The notes under the pieces are model-generated. The model was given only the letters and a program-made list of their open reading frames with translations, was not told where the DNA came from and did not search any database. Positions 49,041-57,873 of a stretch of DNA of 64,000 nt are shown piece by piece; position 1 is the stretch's first letter, and the number at the start of each line of letters is the position of its first letter. The DNA is from a virus: the IMG/VR virus record IMGVR_UViG_3300007539_000009, positions 1 to 64,000 of that record, one strand, 5' to 3'. The position numbers and the translations under genes were made by a program.

Positions 49041-50321
49041 TCACTCGTTGAACGGGTTGCCCGGATCGTTGTAGAAGGTGAAGGTACCGGTCGTGTTGAG
49101 CGCGGTGCCTGCACTGTTCTGGAACAGGTTCGGCATGTCGATCGAAGCGCCCGACAGCAGGATGCTACCGATGCCCTTGATGTTGCCGAAGCCCATGCCG
49201 ACTTCTTCCCACGCCTCGAACTCGATGAAGCGACCGCGCTTGTCGATGAAGAAGCGCGTGCCCTCGAGCAGGAGGAAGCGACCGAGGAACTCGGGAGCCG
49301 GGAACGAGAACATCTGACCGGGCTGGACGATGTTCGGGTTGTCGCGGACCGTGGTGACGAAGGTGTACCCACCGACAGTGGTGTACTTGTAACCGTCACG
49401 CGTGATCTCGCTGGTGATCTCGAGGCCAGCCTCGGTATCAGACCATGCGATCGTGTCAGTCCAGTCGACCTCGTGCAGGAGGAAGACACGGCCCTTCATC
49501 TCGCGAGCGGGCTGGACCTTCATGAGGTCACGCAGCACGTTGCGGTCGAACTCCGTAGCCGTGGAGGTCAGGAAGTTCGAGAAGACCGCGTTCGCCGGGT
49601 TGTAGTTCGGGTGCGTGGCGTCGAAGTCCGCATCCCAACCGTGCGTGGCCGGAGCGCCGGCACTCGGGCTCAGGGCACCACCGTCACCGACAGCACCGGA
49701 GGTACCGGCGTTAGCGACGTTACGGGTGTAGATGTAGGAGGCGAAGGAGTACTTCGAGTTGAAGTTCTTGCCAGTCGCCTGGGCCATATCGTCACCCTCG
49801 TGGGTGACGGTCCCGCGATCGACCAGGGTGTTCATGCGACGGCGGGTCGCGAGGAACACAGCAGTCCGGACGTGATCCATGAAGATCTTGTCCTCTTGCT
49901 CCTGGATGTCCTTGACGGTGTTCTGCTCGAGAACCTTCGTCAGGGGCATGCGGTAGGAGCGAAGTTCGGACTCGCTCTTCTGGAACTTGTCGGAGCTGAT
50001 CGTGGTGAAGCGGATCTCGTACCGCTTCGCCTCGATGTAGGTCTTCGACGGCTCGCCACGCATGTTGATCTGCATGGCCAGCGAATCGGGCTCGATGTCG
50101 TCGATGTACGACAGGCCCTCATCGGTCGTGTTGCGGGTGAGCTCTGCGGTGGTGACTACCTGCGGGGGAAGCACACGACGAGCGAAGCTGTTTTCACGGA
50201 GCTTGTCCTGGATGTAGGAGCCCGTGACCTCAGCGGTCTTCTCGAGTGCGTCTCCGCCACGGTTGATCGCCTCACCGAAGAGAGAGTTGAACTCATCCGC
50301 GTTAAGCTGGAAATCGCTCAT
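49041..50321 (-). CDS. Major capsid protein, 426 aa
   Basis: HK97-fold type by context and pattern: an N-terminal helical region (1-55) that can act as a delta domain, an E-loop-like segment, an abundant-protein composition, and a C-terminal P/A-domain run GTRFFIDKRGRFIEFEAWEEVGMGFGNIKGIGSILLSGA. The N-terminus contains ALEKTAEV (K28), the motif found across the head proteins; cleavage there would remove about 30 residues. It lies downstream of protease and acidic scaffold-like genes and upstream of a strong terminator. Comparison with known capsid profiles would confirm it. Confidence 0.8.
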   Translation of the reverse strand: MSDFQLNADEFNSLFGEAINRGGDALEKTAEVTGSYIQDKLRENSFARRVLPPQVVTTAELTRNTTDEGLSYIDDIEPDSLAMQINMRGEPSKTYIEAKRYEIRFTTISSDKFQKSESELRSYRMPLTKVLEQNTVKDIQEQEDKIFMDHVRTAVFLATRRRMNTLVDRGTVTHEGDDMAQATGKNFNSKYSFASYIYTRNVANAGTSGAVGDGGALSPSAGAPATHGWDADFDATHPNYNPANAVFSNFLTSTATEFDRNVLRDLMKVQPAREMKGRVFLLHEVDWTDTIAWSDTEAGLEITSEITRDGYKYTTVGGYTFVTTVRDNPNIVQPGQMFSFPAPEFLGRFLLLEGTRFFIDKRGRFIEFEAWEEVGMGFGNIKGIGSILLSGASIDMPNLFQNSAGTALNTTGTFTFYNDPGNPFNE

Positions 50322-50367
50322 CTGTCTTGAGTGGTGGTCAGTTGTGGAAGGAGGGTGTCAGTTCAGA

Positions 50368-50898
50368 TCAGGCGAGCGCCGGAGCCGTGAACGGACGTGA
50401 GTGGAAGTCGAAGAACGCGTAACCACCCTCGACACGCGTGATGGTGCCGTAGTAGTAGTCGCCTGCGTTGTACGCCTCGGCATCGAACTTGCCGCTGGTG
50501 GCGATGAACACGCCCTGACCAACGGTCGGAAGCACGGCGTCGTTCCAGGAGCCCGCCGGGAGGCCGATCTCGAAAGCACCCGAACCCTGGATGCCGGTCA
50601 GACCGCCACCTTGGATCGAACGCGTCGGAGCGCCGGCATCAGTCGGGTCCGTCTGGCTGAACTGGATGTCCGTGCGACCGGAGTCGACGAAGTTGACCAG
50701 AACGCGGATGTCCGGGGCGGTAGCACCAGAGGCGGTACCGGTGGGAGCAGCTGCGTAGCCAGTGGAGGCAACGACGAAGGGTTCACCTTCGGCGATGTCG
50801 AACGAGCCGTCGTACTTGACGGCCTGCAGGTTGACGCTGGTGAGCTTCGCGTTGAGCGCGACCGTGCTCTGCGTCTTGCGAATTTCGCTAGTAGCCAT
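50368..50898 (-). CDS. Probable capsid decoration (cement) protein, 176 aa
   Basis: Immediately upstream of the capsid gene. Beta- and Gly/Ala/Thr-rich throughout, ending in YYYGTITRVEGGYAFFDFHSRPF. Lacks the E/D-x-K-x-A motif, consistent with an external protein added after maturation. Decoration proteins of siphophages and myophages have this size and position; no specific family recognised. Confidence 0.5.
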   Translation of the reverse strand: MATSEIRKTQSTVALNAKLTSVNLQAVKYDGSFDIAEGEPFVVASTGYAAAPTGTASGATAPDIRVLVNFVDSGRTDIQFSQTDPTDAGAPTRSIQGGGLTGIQGSGAFEIGLPAGSWNDAVLPTVGQGVFIATSGKFDAEAYNAGDYYYGTITRVEGGYAFFDFHSRPFTAPALA

Positions 50899-50904
50899 GG
50901 TTTG

Positions 50905-51273
50905 TTACTCGGGGTTGAGTGCTGTCCGAAGTCCAGTGATCAGCCGGGCTTCGGCCGATGCACCAGACGCAGAGTCACCAGTACCAGTGTGGTCCAGTGC
51001 TCCGACGTCTGCTGAACCGAATCCGAGAGCAGCGGCCTGCTTGACGAGAGCGATGCTCTCGGGGTTGGTGCGGTATTCCGCAACCTTCTCTGTCATGTCC
51101 GCAGGATCAACCAATCCGTCCTCCACGAGCGCCATAACGCCGCGATAAACCTCCAGATCTTGCTGAAGGGCCGCAACCTCGGCTCGGGCGCTATCGCGCT
51201 CAGCAGCCTGCTTGCACAGAGCGTCACGAAGACTCTCCAGCAGGTCGATTCGGACTTGGACGGTCTTACCCAC
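50905..51273 (-). CDS. Coiled-coil scaffold-type protein, 122 aa
   Basis: Helical with heptad-like RIDLLESLRDALCKQAAERDSARAEVAALQQDLEVYRGVMAL and K-x-A motifs (CKQAAER, EKVAEYR, VKQAAAL). Located between the protease and capsid genes with three other small acidic helical proteins, so a scaffold or core protein is likely. Confidence 0.55.
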   Translation of the reverse strand: MGKTVQVRIDLLESLRDALCKQAAERDSARAEVAALQQDLEVYRGVMALVEDGLVDPADMTEKVAEYRTNPESIALVKQAAALGFGSADVGALDHTGTGDSASGASAEARLITGLRTALNPE

Positions 51274-51275
51274 GT

Positions 51276-51488
51276 TCAGGTGGCTTTGGAGAGGAGGTCG
51301 ATTGCAAGCGCGAGCTTGGCTACGCCGGTACGGCTCGACTCGGTCGAAGCCGCCTGCTTTGCCAAAGTCTCGTCGATCTCGCGGGTGAGCTCCTCTTCTT
51401 GTTCCGCTGAGGAAGGCTCAGCCTCGATAGGGGCTTTGCCTGCCTCAACGGCAACCTTGAGAAGCTCGTCTAGGGAAGAGAACTGCAT
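51276..51488 (-). CDS. Small acidic scaffold-like protein, 70 aa
   Basis: MQFSSLDELLKVAVEAGK opens with the DELxKxA peptide. The rest is acidic helix (EQEEELTREIDETLAKQAASTE) ending VAKLALAIDLLSKA. No family recognised; its position in the head-assembly block suggests a scaffold or core component. Confidence 0.55.
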   Translation of the reverse strand: MQFSSLDELLKVAVEAGKAPIEAEPSSAEQEEELTREIDETLAKQAASTESSRTGVAKLALAIDLLSKAT

Positions 51489-51502
51489 CGCTCAGTAGAG
51501 CG

Positions 51503-52003
51503 TCAGCGGCTCTCTTCGTCTTCGCCCAGGATCTCAGCAGTCAGCTGCGCCAGGTGGCGACCGAAAGCCTCTTGCTCGTCCTCGGCAATCTTCTCGAGAT
51601 CGTCGACGGTGACACCAAGCTCAGCGAGGCGCTGACCGAGGACGCGACCCAGGCCGATGACCTGTTCCGCCGCCTCTTTGTTGAGCTCTTCGTCGCCGAA
51701 GTCGGGGCCTTCTTCTACGTCTTCGTAGTAGCCCTCTTCGCTGGCCTCTTTGACCTGCTCGTCGTCCTCGAAGGAGGCTTCGACAAGGTCAACGGCCAGA
51801 GAGAACTGCTCCGAGCGCGACAGGTCGGACGAAAGCGAGCCTTCCTCCATGGCCTGCTTGACGATATCGGTAGCCTCCGACAGGCGAGCAATGCGATTCT
51901 CATCGCCGGCCCAGGCTTCTTCGACTGCGGCGATCTTGGCCAGCAGCTCTTCTTCGACTTGAGCTTCGCGGCGCTCAGCCAGGTAGTTACTGAATGAGGT
52001 CAT
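51503..52003 (-). CDS. Acidic scaffold-like protein, 166 aa
   Basis: Strongly acidic and helical. Motif copies at EELLAKIAAVEE near the N-terminus and DLEKIAEDE near the C-terminus. High Glu, no Cys. These are the properties of phage prohead scaffold or core proteins that are removed by proteolysis. It lies between the protease and the capsid gene. Confidence 0.6.
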   Translation of the reverse strand: MTSFSNYLAERREAQVEEELLAKIAAVEEAWAGDENRIARLSEATDIVKQAMEEGSLSSDLSRSEQFSLAVDLVEASFEDDEQVKEASEEGYYEDVEEGPDFGDEELNKEAAEQVIGLGRVLGQRLAELGVTVDDLEKIAEDEQEAFGRHLAQLTAEILGEDEESR

Positions 52004-52039
52004 TGGTTCAGTGCGCTTGAGGTTGCGGCGGACAGTAGA

Positions 52040-52447
52040 TCAGGCGCCCGCTTTGGGGAGGTTCCGCTGCGGGTTGACGACCGGTGCCGGGTTGCCCGAG
52101 ATCGCGCCGTCTTCTTCAGCACGAACGCTGGTATCGTCGCCCGGTGCGTGGGCTTCGCCCTTGAGCAGACCGATCTTCTTCGCCGTAGCGTGGACCGGAC
52201 CCTCCGGGATGGCGATACCGCGACCGCCAGCCGGAACGCCAGCAGCGAGCTTCTCGATCATGTGCGAAACAGCAGCTTCGCCAAACTCACGACCTGCGGC
52301 CTGTAGGTCCTCCGCGAGTTTGTCCATGGTGTCTTCGTCAGCGGTGGTCGCTTCGGTAGCCGCGTCCGAACCTTCCGAGGCGGTCTTCTCGACCTCGTCA
52401 GCTTCAGCTGCGAACCGCTTGAACAGGTCTTCGATGTTCTGTGACAT
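52040..52447 (-). CDS. Acidic scaffold-like protein, 135 aa
   Basis: MSQNIEDLFKRFAAEADEVEKTASEG gives a head motif (VEKTASE) near residue 20. The central part is acidic and Ala-rich, the C-terminus Pro/Gly-rich and flexible. Directly follows the protease gene. Probably a scaffold or assembly-core protein cleaved on maturation; not recognised by family. Confidence 0.55.
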   Translation of the reverse strand: MSQNIEDLFKRFAAEADEVEKTASEGSDAATEATTADEDTMDKLAEDLQAAGREFGEAAVSHMIEKLAAGVPAGGRGIAIPEGPVHATAKKIGLLKGEAHAPGDDTSVRAEEDGAISGNPAPVVNPQRNLPKAGA

Positions 52448-52454
52448 GGTTGGT

Positions 52455-53828
52455 TCAGATTGCGGTTGCCAGGAATGGCATCCAGTTGGGAACCGAGCTC
52501 GATGCTCGGGGTACAGTGAAAGCTGCGTCTACGCCGTTTCGCTGCAACGCGAAGCGGATGATCGGGTCTCTCTCCTGTAGCGCAGCAAACTTCTCCAAGT
52601 CTATCTGACGCAGCAGGTTACGGTACCGATCGTGCCCGTAGGCAGACGCAGTTTTTACTAGGGCGAAATGAGAGAGCTGGCTCGCGGTGCGCCTGGTGAA
52701 GTACGGATCGAACATCGACCGCTTCTCCAGATGCGGCTCCAAAGCCATTACCAGTGTGCGGTTAGGAGAAGCCAGCGGCAACGGATCTGAGATTTGAGTC
52801 TCTCCAGCCACTTTCTCGTACTCGTCATTCGTCAGATAGATCCCTAACGACACGCAAGCGCGCAGGGCTTCCTGTGCTCCAGCGTTGGCCAGTTTCTCGA
52901 GTACACCGGCCGGGAGCGGCTTAATGTATGTGAGGTCCTGGTGGGCTGACTTTTTCACGAAGTCGACCAGGCGGGGGTCGGTATCCGACTTCTTGGCAGG
53001 AACTGACTTAGCCACAGGCTCCATCGGCATGTCCTTCCGTATCTCGGACTTCTTGGACAGCGAAGCGCTGGCTACTTTGCGGATCGACCACGCGCTGCGA
53101 TCGGCCGGTGTGAGCACCCGGGAGATATCGAAGAAGCGCGGGAAATCGTTGTACGCGTAAACACGGCGACCATCAGGGAGCATCCTCCCCAGCCAGTTTT
53201 TTAGGTGGTCGCAGTAGTCGGCGCGCTGCTTAGCCGGGTTGCCGCAGATGCTGCAACGGTCGTAAGGCAGCTTAGCGCCCATTGACCACGGGACCGGTGT
53301 ACCGTCGTCAATCATCTTGACGACGTCAGGCGCGTGCTTTGTGCGGACGAACACAATCAGCTCGACCCGCTTCATCTTGTCGTTGTATGCGCTGGCGATC
53401 ACATCGCCGATCGACTTCGCAGGGTCTTTGTTCTCGTGGAACTTGTAGACGTGCGCGTAACGCGGGAACGTGTGCTCGCCGTACGCTTCTTTGGGCGGGA
53501 TGACGATGTTCGGGTACTTCTTCCGAACGCGATCATTGATGTAGCGTGCGATGTCGCTAGGCGGATCCATAGCCTTGAGGCTCCACTCCGGGAATGCGTC
53601 CCCGTTGCGGTTATGGCCCCAAGTCTCGCACGCACCTAACGCGTTCAACAGGACGTAGCGCCCGTCTTGGCGCGGCTTCAGCTGCTCAGCTACACGCAGT
53701 AGCGACTCAGGTGTTGAGTCAGCAGATGCGATCTTGTCGAACGTCGAGCCGTGCACAAGGCTGTAGTCAGGGCCCCAATCGTGGTAGCCGCCTACATCGA
53801 ACGTCTTGCCTGAGGTTGCGAAGCTCAC
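52455..53828 (-). CDS. Prohead maturation protease with C-terminal extension, 457 aa
   Basis: Residues 60-230 follow the phage prohead serine-protease pattern: HNRNGDAFPEWSL, GEHTFPRYAHVYKFHENKDPAKSIGDVIASAYN (candidate catalytic His in the AHVYKFHENKD region), VELIVFVRTKHAPDVVKMI, then PWSMGAKL with the candidate nucleophile Ser, followed by CSICGNPA...YCDHL, a zinc-like cluster often found in this protease type. The C-terminal 220 residues carry seven K-x-A motifs (IRKVASA, LEKLANA, YEKVAGE, LEKFAAL and others) and may be a self-cleaved scaffold extension. It sits upstream of scaffold-like and capsid genes. Confidence 0.7.
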   Translation of the reverse strand: MSFATSGKTFDVGGYHDWGPDYSLVHGSTFDKIASADSTPESLLRVAEQLKPRQDGRYVLLNALGACETWGHNRNGDAFPEWSLKAMDPPSDIARYINDRVRKKYPNIVIPPKEAYGEHTFPRYAHVYKFHENKDPAKSIGDVIASAYNDKMKRVELIVFVRTKHAPDVVKMIDDGTPVPWSMGAKLPYDRCSICGNPAKQRADYCDHLKNWLGRMLPDGRRVYAYNDFPRFFDISRVLTPADRSAWSIRKVASASLSKKSEIRKDMPMEPVAKSVPAKKSDTDPRLVDFVKKSAHQDLTYIKPLPAGVLEKLANAGAQEALRACVSLGIYLTNDEYEKVAGETQISDPLPLASPNRTLVMALEPHLEKRSMFDPYFTRRTASQLSHFALVKTASAYGHDRYRNLLRQIDLEKFAALQERDPIIRFALQRNGVDAAFTVPRASSSVPNWMPFLATAI

Positions 53829-54160
53829 TTTTTGTTGCGCTCTTTCATCCTACGCCTGTGCGAACTGTAAGCGCGCACAATGTCCTCGTTAGCACGTAGT
53901 AGTGACCCAATAGCCTTCCCTCGGCTCGACCCGAGCTTGCTGAGCTCGTCAGCGAACCCGCAGAGCATTGCGTACTTAGCCGGCCCTTCTACGCCTCGAT
54001 AGTTGCGGTGCTTGCGAGAGTGCTTGCGCTGGTAGCTTTCTCGATTCTCGAGATGACCGGTTTGCGGGCCTGCTCGACGAGTATCTGATTCGTCTTGCTG
54101 ACGATAGACGGGAGGAGCACCGCCCGGGTCGGTGATGGCGGTGTACTGATACTCGGCCAT
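53825..54160 (-). CDS. Small basic protein with internal FADELSKLG, 111 aa
   Basis: A polar first half (many Gln/Arg/His) is followed by AMLCGFADELSKLGSSRGKA at about residue 65 and a basic end (SSHRRRMKERNKK). The internal Met before CGFADEL could be the true start, giving a 44-residue protein that begins like the other DELxKIA proteins. Overlaps on both sides are 1-4 nt. Function unknown. Confidence 0.5.
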   Translation of the reverse strand: MAEYQYTAITDPGGAPPVYRQQDESDTRRAGPQTGHLENRESYQRKHSRKHRNYRGVEGPAKYAMLCGFADELSKLGSSRGKAIGSLLRANEDIVRAYSSHRRRMKERNKK

Positions 54161-54870
54161 CAGTTCTTCTTGCGGCCCGCGAAGCCCTCCATCGCCTTGC
54201 TCGACAGGCTGGCCACTGACTTACCGAGCTCAGGCAACCTCGCGGTGCTCTCATCACGGTAGGACCCGTAATCACGTTGCAGACTGAGCAGGTCCTTGAC
54301 GCGCGTAGTTGTCAGTGCGCGGGGACCGAAGGTCTGCATATCCCGCATCACGTTGCCCGCCAGCAGCGGATCCGCCGCTACATCAGGAGCGAAGTTCTTG
54401 ATGATTCGGAAGTAATGGTGGGCGTTGGGATCGTCGCGCAGCGTTGGGTTCTCGTGGACGATCTGCTTGACGGACTCGTTAATCTGCCGCCCACGCTGGC
54501 GCTTACGGATGCTGGCGCTGATAGCAGGCGTTGCTGCCAGAGCAAGGCCCGCACCCGCACCTACAAACTTGATCGCGTTCGCAATGTTCGTCGGGTTCCT
54601 GAGCGCCGGCAGCAGCGTGCTAGCTGCGCCAGTCTTCTCAAGCCGGTCGCAGTCGTCTGCCAACTCCTGGCAGAAGCCTAGGAAGCTCTCTGCGTAATCC
54701 GGATCCTCGATCTGCTGCGCAGCTTCTTTGACCAGGTCGACAACAGCCTCACTGTCATCTTCGCTGATCGCGCGCGCCAGCTTTACGCCGAAGTCTGACA
54801 CATCTGCCCGCTGATCGCGAGAGAGGTGCGTGCCGTAGAGGCAGGCAAACTCAGTGAATACTCCGCTCAT
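54160..54870 (-). CDS. Helical virion-operon protein with hydrophobic segment, 236 aa
   Basis: N-terminal acidic helices (residues 1-85), then NIANAIKFVGAGAGLALAATPAISASIRKRQRG, a hydrophobic segment followed by basic residues that could span a membrane, then a polar C-terminal half (SSKAMEGFAGRKKN). Located between terminase and protease. Perhaps an internal core or ejection protein; not recognised. Confidence 0.55.
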   Translation of the reverse strand: MSGVFTEFACLYGTHLSRDQRADVSDFGVKLARAISEDDSEAVVDLVKEAAQQIEDPDYAESFLGFCQELADDCDRLEKTGAASTLLPALRNPTNIANAIKFVGAGAGLALAATPAISASIRKRQRGRQINESVKQIVHENPTLRDDPNAHHYFRIIKNFAPDVAADPLLAGNVMRDMQTFGPRALTTTRVKDLLSLQRDYGSYRDESTARLPELGKSVASLSSKAMEGFAGRKKN

Positions 54871-56033
54871 TTGCTCTTATGCGCCGCCGGCGTTGCTTTG
54901 CTTTGGTGGGTACCGGGGATGTAGTCACGCGTCAGCTGACCGAACCCCCGTGTGATTGCTTTGTCTGCACCGGAGCTCAGTACGTCTTTTAGTGACGTAG
55001 GCTTGTAGCCCTTCATCACAGAATCGACACCGCTTTGAGATGCAGCTGTCTTTGTTATTGCCGCGTCGATTACAGCTGCAAACCCATCGGTTGTGGCTGT
55101 GCGAGCATCTAGCGACTCTGCGAACTTCTGAACTTGCGGCTCAGCGGTTTCGTTGTCCATGATCACTTGCTGGATGTCACGAACAGTGCTGCTCAGGTTG
55201 TCGACCTCGGTTTTCCAATCGTTGAGGTTCTCCGAGAGGTCCATCTTGCGCTTGACCTCGGTCAGCGTGCCGTAGAGCGCCGCCCGACCGTTGATGACTG
55301 TCACGTCCGGCCCACCAAGACGACCGCCTGAGCGATCGAAGTCGTCGACGGCGGCAAGCTCAGTGGCGTCAGCCAGGGCGACGTTAGTGGGGTGCGCATG
55401 CTTACGCATCTCGTTCTGAACCGCCTGGAAGATCGGGGTCCAGCGGCCGGGGCTGTCCGGGGTCAAGCACTGAGCGTATTTGTGCATGTCGGCCAGCCGC
55501 CCACGCGCTGAGTAGACGTACTCAGTGGCGAGCTTCATCAGCTCAGTCATGTCCTCGCGGAAGTCCTGAGCTAGACCGATGGAGCGCGCATTGATCATAC
55601 GCCCGTAGTTGTCAGCGCGAGATGCGACCTTCTCCAGGTGGATCAGGGCTGCGCGCTTCTCGGCCTCGTACAGCTCCTTAGACTTCGGATCAATCCGGTC
55701 CAGGTCGCGGTCGAGGGTCGAGCCCCGCCCAGTGATGAACGAAGAGGCGACCTTACGGATCTCCTGTACGGACACCCCTTTGTCCTGCGGGCCGAGCAGC
55801 TCGAGGACGGCATCTGTAGATGCCAGGTCAAACTCCTGGCCGCCCTTGGCTGCCACCTTGCGGAGCCCGTCACTGGTGGCGTGATTGGCGGCTGTCACCA
55901 GCGAGCCGATCTCCAAGCGCGTCAGACCCTTGTCCTGGGCGATCTTGGCGATTGACTCATTGAGGCTAGCGCCGTCACGGACGTAGGTCCGCGCAGCGTC
56001 TTGAGCCAGCAACTGAATCTCGATGTTTTTCAT
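54867..56033 (-). CDS. Helical internal-virion-type protein with ten K-x-A motifs, 388 aa
   Basis: Predominantly helical, no known domain. K-x-A sites occur at residues 30 (IAKIAQ), 59, 94, 126, 135 (LEKVAS), 167, 185, 211, 303 and 328, far more than expected by chance. Residues 73-84 (TDAVLELLGPQD) are encoded by the 38-bp segment copied at 35080. In this position other phages place the portal, but I see no portal features; a core or internal protein is more likely. The start ATG 56033 has no strong Shine-Dalgarno. Confidence 0.6.
   Translation of the reverse strand: MKNIEIQLLAQDAARTYVRDGASLNESIAKIAQDKGLTRLEIGSLVTAANHATSDGLRKVAAKGGQEFDLASTDAVLELLGPQDKGVSVQEIRKVASSFITGRGSTLDRDLDRIDPKSKELYEAEKRAALIHLEKVASRADNYGRMINARSIGLAQDFREDMTELMKLATEYVYSARGRLADMHKYAQCLTPDSPGRWTPIFQAVQNEMRKHAHPTNVALADATELAAVDDFDRSGGRLGGPDVTVINGRAALYGTLTEVKRKMDLSENLNDWKTEVDNLSSTVRDIQQVIMDNETAEPQVQKFAESLDARTATTDGFAAVIDAAITKTAASQSGVDSVMKGYKPTSLKDVLSSGADKAITRGFGQLTRDYIPGTHQSKATPAAHKSK
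55780..55817. repeat. 38-bp segment duplicated at 35080-35117
   Basis: Within the 54867-56033 gene. It matches 35080-35117 at 37 of 38 bases in the same orientation. Here it is coding (TDAVLELLGPQD), so this is the likely source copy. Confidence 0.85.
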
Positions 56034-56094
56034 GGGTGAGCAGGGCCGCTAAAATCGCCCTCATACCAATCGTAGGCGCCCTGGCGGGCAAGAG

Positions 56095-57873
56095 TTAGGG
56101 CAGGTTGGGCAGCAGGGTGGTTGTGAGCTCGCCGTAGTACTGCATACAAGCCGCCTCAGCGTACGCCAGGCTGTGGAATGCGTCGTCCGGGACCTCGTGG
56201 TCGTATTTGTAGGTGTTCCGCCGCTCGTCGAACTCGATGTAGATACCGGTGAAATCAGACACAAACGGCTTCAGGTCCATGAAGTTGAAGAAGCGCGTCT
56301 TGCCAGTTCTGATCTTGTCGACAATCAGCTCGATCATCTGGTTGCGGTCGATCGAGTAGCGCTCAGCGTCAGGGCGCCACTTAGCCAGGAGGCCCTGCTG
56401 GACGTACTGCATCTGCATCAGCAGCCGCTCAGCGCCGTACCAGTTCCACCCCAACTCGTCGACCAGTCGGGCGTTCTGAGCCGCACCAAAGCCCCAGTCA
56501 GCTCCGCACCAGCGCACGTTGCACTGGGTCATGATCTCGTTGAGCGCTCCTACCTGCTTAGAGAGGTTCACTTCTGTACCAGTGAACTTCTTCATGTAGA
56601 GAACGTGGAACACGCCTTGTTTGTCACGGTGACCAATTGTGATCACGGTGTACGACGGGTTGTCTCCCTCTCCTGAGCCGTAGTCAATGCCGGCAAATAC
56701 CGGGACGCCGCGATTGGCTATTTCGCGGATAGCACGAAACTGGCTCATCTCCCGCTCTTCGCACGCATTCCGCATGACGCTTTCGGTCAGCACTAGCTGA
56801 CCCTCGTCATACGGCAAGCCCAGCACCTCATTGAAGTACCGACGCGCGCTGTACTCTTCGCGCTTGGCCTTGACCTTGGCGTGGCTTTGGAACGGTACGA
56901 TCAGCTGCGGGATGCGGAAGCCCCAGCGATGGTCTAAGTAGCTCGGCTGGCTGGGAACCCACTTGCCGTTTCGCGGTTCGATCTCTTTTCGACAGCGCGT
57001 GCAGCGGTAAGCATCGTCCGCAACGATCTCGTCATCTGGATAGTTCCAGTGATTACATGCGCTGCACTTGATCAGCCACTCGAACTGGCTGGTTCTAGTC
57101 CAAGTTCGGCTGATTAGGTTGGATGTTGTCTTCGGTGTTCCAGCGTACAGCCGGAACTTGCGATGGTCCTTGGCGTGGGATTGGCACTCCTCGAGAACCT
57201 CAATCGCGTCGGAGACAATGTCCTGAATCTCGTCTACCAACAGGTGCTCGCAGGTGATGCCTCGAGCGTTGTCAGCGGACAGGTAGCACGACCGGAAGTT
57301 GAAAAACGCACCGTTGGTGAACTCACGGGACGAGACTTGCCACAGCGTCTTGCTGGGCTGCACCCACAGGCCCATGTCCGGTGAGTCCTCACACATTGCG
57401 CGGAATCGCTGCGTAGAGAACACGGACACCTGATCCCATCGAGGCGCGATGTATAGCGTTTTGTACGCTTTGTACATCGCAGCCAACGAGATGGACTTCG
57501 CTGCCTGGGACGTGGACTTCTCAACCTGTCGTCCAGCCAGCATCAGCACGTTACGACACCCCATTGGGTACTGCTTGCGCAGGTCATAGACGCCGTACAG
57601 GTACTCTCTGCCTGTGAAGTCAAACGGCTCGCGGTCGACAGTCAAGAAGTTCTTGACGAAGCCAGAGACAGTAGAAACCGCCTTAGGTCCGCCCAGGTCT
57701 TTCTTGACTCGGTGAGCCGCGACGTGCTGGCTCTCCTGAGCAATCTGCTCTGCCTGCTGGTTGTACTTCGACCAATCGATCGCCTCGAGGTCGTTGTTGG
57801 CCAGCGTGACCGCCACGTCACGCAGCAGCTGTGCATGTGTAGTGGGCGGAGCAGTTCCTAGAAGTTCAGCCAA
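56095..57873 (-). CDS. Terminase large subunit, 592 aa
   Basis: DNA-packaging motor. ATPase: Walker A MLAGRQVEKSTSQAA, Walker B HLLVDEIQDIV with catalytic Glu. A zinc-ribbon insertion CSACNHWNYP...YRCTRCRKEIE lies between. Nuclease domain: VFAGIDYGSGEGDNPSY (first Asp), CGADWGFGAAQNARLV (second Asp) and a final DDAFHSLAYAE acidic pair. The start codon is TTG 57873 with AAGGGGG about 9 nt upstream; the frame overlaps the preceding gene. No E/D-x-K-x-A motifs, as expected for a non-virion protein. Confidence 0.92.
   Translation of the reverse strand: MAELLGTAPPTTHAQLLRDVAVTLANNDLEAIDWSKYNQQAEQIAQESQHVAAHRVKKDLGGPKAVSTVSGFVKNFLTVDREPFDFTGREYLYGVYDLRKQYPMGCRNVLMLAGRQVEKSTSQAAKSISLAAMYKAYKTLYIAPRWDQVSVFSTQRFRAMCEDSPDMGLWVQPSKTLWQVSSREFTNGAFFNFRSCYLSADNARGITCEHLLVDEIQDIVSDAIEVLEECQSHAKDHRKFRLYAGTPKTTSNLISRTWTRTSQFEWLIKCSACNHWNYPDDEIVADDAYRCTRCRKEIEPRNGKWVPSQPSYLDHRWGFRIPQLIVPFQSHAKVKAKREEYSARRYFNEVLGLPYDEGQLVLTESVMRNACEEREMSQFRAIREIANRGVPVFAGIDYGSGEGDNPSYTVITIGHRDKQGVFHVLYMKKFTGTEVNLSKQVGALNEIMTQCNVRWCGADWGFGAAQNARLVDELGWNWYGAERLLMQMQYVQQGLLAKWRPDAERYSIDRNQMIELIVDKIRTGKTRFFNFMDLKPFVSDFTGIYIEFDERRNTYKYDHEVPDDAFHSLAYAEAACMQYYGELTTTLLPNLP

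Noticed and set aside
48888-50330. 480-aa plus-strand frame opposite the capsid gene
   Set aside because: It is the antisense of the capsid gene, with a biased Val/Arg/Asp/Glu composition and no recognisable motif.
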